A stretch of 64,000 nt of DNA from Heterotrichella gracilis (lineage: Eukaryota; Sar; Xanthophyceae; Tribonematales; Xanthonemataceae), in contig JAULBX010008773.1 of assembly GCA_032358255.1 (NCBI GenBank), positions 49,847-113,846 of the forward strand, read 5' to 3'. The translations under genes and the position numbers were made by a program. Shown in pieces: positions 59,786 to 64,000 of the stretch; within the stretch, counting starts at the first letter, position 1; each line of letters starts with the position of its first letter. The notes beneath the pieces are model-generated. The model was not told the origin of the DNA. It saw only the letters and a list, made by a program, of their open reading frames with translations, and searched no databases.

Positions 59786-60847
59786 GGGCAACCCAGGGTT
59801 TGCGGCACTATCAAGGGAATTTTATGTGTGCGAGCGCGGCGTTTAGTGGGTTGTTTTGGCGCGCATCGGGGCGCTCTGGGATGGGGGGATTGTCTCAGGG
59901 ACCTTGGAGATATTGATCATTACGGCGCTGGTGCTGGGGGTTGCAGCAGTGACATGGGACCTTTTTTTGCGCGCCAATGCGGTGCTTTGATGTTGTTTTC
60001 GGTTGCTTGGTGATGACGTTGTGTGTCTGTAGCAGCAGTTGAAGCAAGCAGGAGTTTGTGGGCACCATAATATGTACCTAGTTGCATTGGCCTGGCAGCG
60101 GTCAGCCAGGTTATATACAACGGTTGGAGCAGATGTTTAAAAAGGAGGAAATCAAGTATCCATCCCTACACACATCCGCACACCACGGTGTGTTTAGAGT
60201 CTAACCCTAGTGCAGGGTTTGTGGTTCCCTGCCAGCGATGGACTGATTCAGAATAGTATTCAGAATACTATTGTGACTGATTACCACAGGCTGGAACGTC
60301 ACGTAGGATGAGGTTGTGTGACCTCAGCAGCAATGCGGTGGGAGTTACTGTAAGCGTTCCGGAAATCATACCATGGATTTATACTTCCATAGGAGCTCCT
60401 ATGGGTAGCCCAGGGTGTGATCAGCATGGCTTGGCGGCAGGCACTGTGACAATCATAAAACCTGCGTAAATGTTTAGGGTTTAGGGTTTTGTGGTGCAGG
60501 CCACTGCTCAAAAGCCTGCGTGGTAGCCAACAAGACAGCGCCACATGCGGGCAAGCATTGTGCAACAACCCACACCCGATGCTGCTGTGAGAATAAGACA
60601 CGAAGTGCAGGCGCTGTGTGCTACTGGTGCGGCTCAGTGAAGGCAAAAATTACAGGTCAAGCAGATAAGTGGGGCATGCGCCAACTGGCAATTGGCCTAG
60701 GGATCTACAGTTTACAACAGGTCTAGTAATGTCAACTGGTTGGCAAACGCAAACTGCGTCGGTATGGACTGGACTGTAAGGGGTGCAGGGCAAGCACTGT
60801 CAAATCATAGTGCAAGTCCAACTAGCTAGTTTATATAATTGGGGCGC
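59786..60847. other. Intergenic between converging P-loop (+) and FkbM (-)
   Basis: No supported exon. The first ~200 bp are likely 3' UTR of the NTPase gene. A TTTAGGGTTTAGGG tract lies at about 60473-60487. Confidence 0.5.
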
Positions 60848-61744
60848 TTAGGCCCCAATCGCCTGCTCAGCATTGCGGAAAAAGCAGTTGTACTCCTTAA
60901 TGTTCCCATTATTCACCTGGCACTCTTCAAACTCAAACTTCCTCGTTGAAAACCAGGTCTTTATCTGGGCGCAGGTGAAAGCACCCGTGTATAAAAGCTC
61001 CCCAGGGCTATCAAGGTCCTGACACTCTACTTGTATCCTACGCACCCTATCTATATAGTGCTCCATACTCTCCACGACATGCAGGTCAAACCCCTGGGCG
61101 TCTATCTTGACAAACTCGACAGGGATGCGAAACCTCATCAGCACAGCGGCAAGTGGAAACGTAAAGACTTTGGCCGCGTGCTCTTGGCCCTGTATGCATA
61201 GAACCTCTATGGAGTCATTACCAAAGCTCTTCCTCCACTTGGCTTCCAGCCCTACCTGGTTCCGTTTCAAAAAGGAGTCGCAACCGGGGGCTGACGCAAA
61301 GTTGAAGTCTGAAAAGCCAAGCTGGGGTGCCACAGCGGCATTTAGCACGACGTAGTTCGGTCGAAACCGCTTAGCCAGCTCGGCGTGCAGCACTGGGTTT
61401 GGCTCAAAACCCAGTACAAAGACGCCGGGCTCGTCCAGTAGCTTCTCAAACTCGCTCTCTATGTTCACCCCGACATCCATCAGCACTCGCTTGGTCCCAG
61501 GTGGCAGGATGAACATCTGCTCCTCGTCCAGCTTGAGCCCAGAAGCAGCGAAATACGCGCTCGCCCAATGGTGGGCAGCCACCGCATGGTGTTGGATAGC
61601 AGCCTCGCTCTCACTGTCGGCATTGCAGCTGTTGCATACTTGGACGAATACCCAGACCAGCACCACTGACCTCAACCATGCTAGCCACGCCAATCCTGGC
61701 AATCGATGACAACGACACCGTTGTGAGGTAGTAGTAGCATCCAT
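60848..61744 (-). CDS. FkbM-family methyltransferase, single exon, membrane-anchored or secreted
   Basis: An uninterrupted 298-codon ORF with ATG at 61744 and TAA at 60850-60848. An N-terminal hydrophobic helix (RSVVLVWVFVQVC, about 25-38) is a signal peptide or anchor, pointing to the secretory pathway. The SAM-dependent fold is visible in VLMDVGVNIESEF (about 87-99, motif I region), VFVLGFEPNP (acidic residue after strand 2, 108-117), VVLNAAVAP and VEFVKIDAQGFDLHVVE (209-225, FkbM hallmark K-x-D-x-Q/E-G). FkbM enzymes O-methylate sugars and other small molecules; the acceptor is not predictable. It is the only intact gene here without introns, echoes or telomere-like tracts. Confidence 0.88.
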   Translation of the reverse strand: MDATTTSQRCRCHRLPGLAWLAWLRSVVLVWVFVQVCNSCNADSESEAAIQHHAVAAHHWASAYFAASGLKLDEEQMFILPPGTKRVLMDVGVNIESEFEKLLDEPGVFVLGFEPNPVLHAELAKRFRPNYVVLNAAVAPQLGFSDFNFASAPGCDSFLKRNQVGLEAKWRKSFGNDSIEVLCIQGQEHAAKVFTFPLAAVLMRFRIPVEFVKIDAQGFDLHVVESMEHYIDRVRRIQVECQDLDSPGELLYTGAFTCAQIKTWFSTRKFEFEECQVNNGNIKEYNCFFRNAEQAIGA

Positions 61745-63372
61745 CGTGTGGTACTTGACACTTCAACGACAGCAATCCGTTCAAGCTGAGGAAAGAAGTA
61801 GAAAGGGAAGCGTATGTGTGATACTGCCTGGCGATTCAACTTGCGGAACGATATGGTGCGGACCACGTGCACGGGGGAATTGTCTGGCAAGGGAAGGGGG
61901 TAGACCTTCGACCTTGAAGGGAGGTGACAGGCAGGCAAAAGAGAAGCTCTTTTCTAGGTGACTTTGCTTAAAAGGACGCGGAATCGGGTTAGGTTGAAGA
62001 TCTATGGATGCATGCATGCACTAAGCATACAGAGCTTTTATGCGTACCTGGAAACTCCCCGCAATTCTACACAGATGTGACTCCGGCTGTGCCGACGCGT
62101 CCAAACACATTGTATCTAGTGAAATAAAAACAGTGTTGTATCACCTTGGCTCGGCATTGGTGGCGCTGGCTAGGACCCATGTACTTACCGATGTAGGTAG
62201 TGCACGGCATTGCACCAGTCTGGGGCGGCATTTCACTCTTGATTGTAAAATACACACCGCTTGGTGCTTGGATAAAGATACTAGAACAGATAGCTAACGG
62301 TTCGAACCTAGAGGCGTTTAGCGACGATGGTACTCCAGAGTTGACAGTTGGGCACAGCGGGTGGTGGGCAGCTAGATGTCGTTCGTGGCAGCTGCTGGAT
62401 CGCTCTTCAGGAGGCAACTACAGTACGTACACGGTCATGCAACCTAAATTGCCGCCACAGCGCTCCTATGCATGCATGTCCTCTTCATATGCAAGCATGT
62501 GTCTTTGCATATGCATGCATTGCCTCTTCTGTATGCATGCATGTTCACGTGCACCTCCACGACCACCTGACAGTGCCTGTGGTCATGCTGAACGTATGGT
62601 GTGTGTTTCAGGCGGCGGTGCGCGGGTGAACAAGTCATGGTGAGTACAGCACTGTTGACCGAGGCGCAACATCATGACGCATCACCCCAGGCGCACACCT
62701 TGTAGAGTCATATTGATGTTAGTTATTTAATCAATTTGTATGTGCATTTCAACAATACATGCAATTCAATAGTCAGTCTTGCATATGCGGCGCAAAGCAG
62801 TGCTGTCCTGGCACTGTTTTTATACCACCTATTGATCCCATGCGACTACATGTCCTGCATGGATCCAGTCAGACAGCCACATCCGTGGCACGCTTGCACG
62901 TTGCGCCAACCCTCCTCTGCCTTGGCACGCCTCGGCACGAAGCGCATTTATTATATTTTCTATATCAAAATTTTTCGTTGAACTATGTGGAATCTGTGAT
63001 GCAATCGTCCATTGTACATTTGCACGCCATGCATGCGATCCCGTCTCATTCGCCGACTCAGGTTTGCGTGTGATGTGGCACATGTATCACAATGAATTTA
63101 CATCACAGTAATCACAGTGGTGTGATATTGGTCAAAACCCTTGGGATTACCCACAATCTGTTGTTTGCGTCACCACAGTTTGTTTTTGTTCCTGATTTAA
63201 GCCTGGTCGGCACAGGGTTTGCAGCCACATTTCATAAAACAGCGCACACTGGCAGTCCCAAAGGTTTATGAGTCAGCATGGTCACCCCAATACATGCGCC
63301 ACCCAGAGTAATTAATATGAACAATAGACTTGTCTTCCTTTTTTGTCCACCCCACCTAATTACGCCCCACAG
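61745..63372. other. Region upstream of FkbM and OXA1-like genes; contains unplaced 5' exons
   Basis: The FkbM promoter and the N-terminal exon(s) of the insertase should lie here. A possible small exon at about 62611-62639 (CAG before, GTGAGT after) cannot be joined with confidence. Four ATGCATGC-type palindromes cluster at 62465-62545. Confidence 0.4.
62770..62846 (+). mobile_element. Dispersed repeat, copy C
   Basis: Shares AGTCAGTCTTGCA(T/C)ATGCGGCGC, CCTGGCACTGTTT and TATTGATCCCA(T/C)GCGACT with copy A; shorter and more diverged. Confidence 0.8.
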
Positions 63373-63685
63373 GCCGCCCGCCACTTTTCCCTCTTTGGTA
63401 ACACCCCACCTCCGCCATCGGCCCCAGACCCCACCACAACCACCAGCGCCACCCACCCACCCACCCCCTGGGACACCCCCCCACTCCCCACCACCACCAC
63501 AGACACAGCCACAGATGCAGCACCCTTCTTTGATGCCGCAGCCACATCCACATCCACATCCACAGCCACAGCCACAGCTGAGGAGGGGGGATTTGGTCCC
63601 GTAGGGCTTGCCATGCAGCTCGTAGATGGATTCCATGGCGCTACTGGCATGCCGTGGTGGGCTACCTTATCGCTCTTCAGCATAG
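63373..63685 (+). CDS. OXA1/YidC/ALB3-type membrane insertase, one exon, partial
   Basis: Acceptor CAG at 63370-63372 and donor GTGAGG at 63686 bound an exon with one clear frame. It encodes AARHFSLFGNTPPPPSA, a long Thr/Pro/Ala low-complexity linker (STSTSTATATA, from CCACAT/CCACAG repeats), then GFGPVGLAMQLVDGFH and TGMPWWATLSLFSIG. The HxxTGxPWW segment at the start of the first conserved helix is typical of the family (OXA1, COX18, ALB3). Such proteins insert hydrophobic proteins into mitochondrial inner or thylakoid membranes. The N-terminus is unplaced and the rest lies beyond the window. COX18/OXA1 versus ALB3 cannot be settled from this exon. Confidence 0.72.
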
Positions 63686-63811
63686 GTGAGGCAGTAAAAC
63701 CCTTTGCCAAACCCTGGCACGCATGTAGAAACCCTTGCCGGACCCTAGGAGTCCACATAATCTCCTTAAAAACCCTAGCATTTATGTGGAAACCTTTCGA
63801 TTACACCCTAG

Positions 63812-63885
63812 CATGCATCTGGTAGATGGCTTGCATGGTGCCACTGGCCTGCCGTGGTGGGCAACATTATCGCTCCTCAGCGTAG
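63812..63885 (+). repeat. Echo of the 3' end of the insertase exon, same length and frame
   Basis: Seventy-three bases copy 63613-63685 at an offset of exactly 200 bp, keeping frame and a TAG|GTGGGG donor. A CCCTAG precedes it and could serve as an acceptor. The copy reads LVDGLHGATGLPWWATLSLLSVG, with only conservative changes, so an alternative exon is possible. Confidence 0.92.
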
Positions 63886-63923
63886 GTGGGGCAGAAATCT
63901 GTGGTTGTGTGTGTCATTATGAC

Positions 63924-63951
63924 AGTAAGTAAGTAAGTAAGTAAGTAAGTA
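63924..63951. repeat. (GTAA)n microsatellite
   Basis: Six to seven GTAA units near the right edge of the window. Confidence 0.9.
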
Positions 63952-64000
63952 TTTGCTTTCCAGCTTTGAAGCCAGGTTAGCATGTCTGGGTATGCCTCAC

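Noticed and set aside
62285-62330. tRNA gene suggested by GGTTCGAACCT
   Set aside because: The T-arm-like word is present, but no acceptor stem, D-arm or anticodon arm can be drawn around it.

Overview
The window is nuclear DNA of a eukaryote, most likely a chlorophyte green alga. Genes are split by many short-to-medium GT-AG introns. Several products are typical of plastid-bearing green lineages: a plastid-type release factor with a transit-like N-terminus, a Pro-rich putative plastid membrane protein, an F-type-lectin-like surface protein, TAP46 and a GT31 glycosyltransferase. Plant-type telomere-like motifs (CCCTAAA/TTTAGGG) are scattered through introns. The species cannot be fixed from the sequence.

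Layout: rhodanese-like gene (+, 459-3232, 5' end unresolved, ~133-bp satellite in its last intron); a frameshifted intronless ORF (-, 4591-5410) with a 53-bp palindrome beside it; SLC37-type sugar-phosphate exchanger (+, 6937-12189); gene-free repeats (12190-14052); single-pass membrane protein with an F-type lectin/discoidin-like ectodomain (-, 14053-18768); Pro-rich one-TM protein (+, 20017-23138); LRR protein with Lys-rich tail (+, 24054-28226); BTB/BACK protein with a MATH-like C-terminus (+, 28871-31587); ribosome-assembly factor MRT4 (-, 33043-36136); organellar RF1 (+, 37536-42399); GT31 glycosyltransferase (-, 45116-49754); PP2A regulator TAP46 (-, 51160-55072); P-loop NTPase (+, 55624-59785); single-exon FkbM-type methyltransferase (-, 60848-61744); and the start of an OXA1/YidC-type insertase (+, from 63373, running off the window). 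These are unrelated housekeeping and accessory genes, not a pathway or operon.

The most striking property is shared by nearly every multi-exon gene. Introns, and some 3' flanks, carry partial, decaying copies of the neighbouring exon together with its splice site. I call these 'exon echoes'. There are up to seven copies per exon (GT31 exon 3), and four families in the RF1 gene alone have three or more copies. The copies are often separated by short CCCTAAA/TTTAGGG tracts, and several hold in-frame stops. This looks like a recurrent local duplication process coupled to telomere-like junction sequence, and it is the best candidate here for something undescribed. Exon boundaries were derived by hand from frame, GT/AG sites and phase continuity. 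Every complete gene model closes in frame, but none has transcript support.
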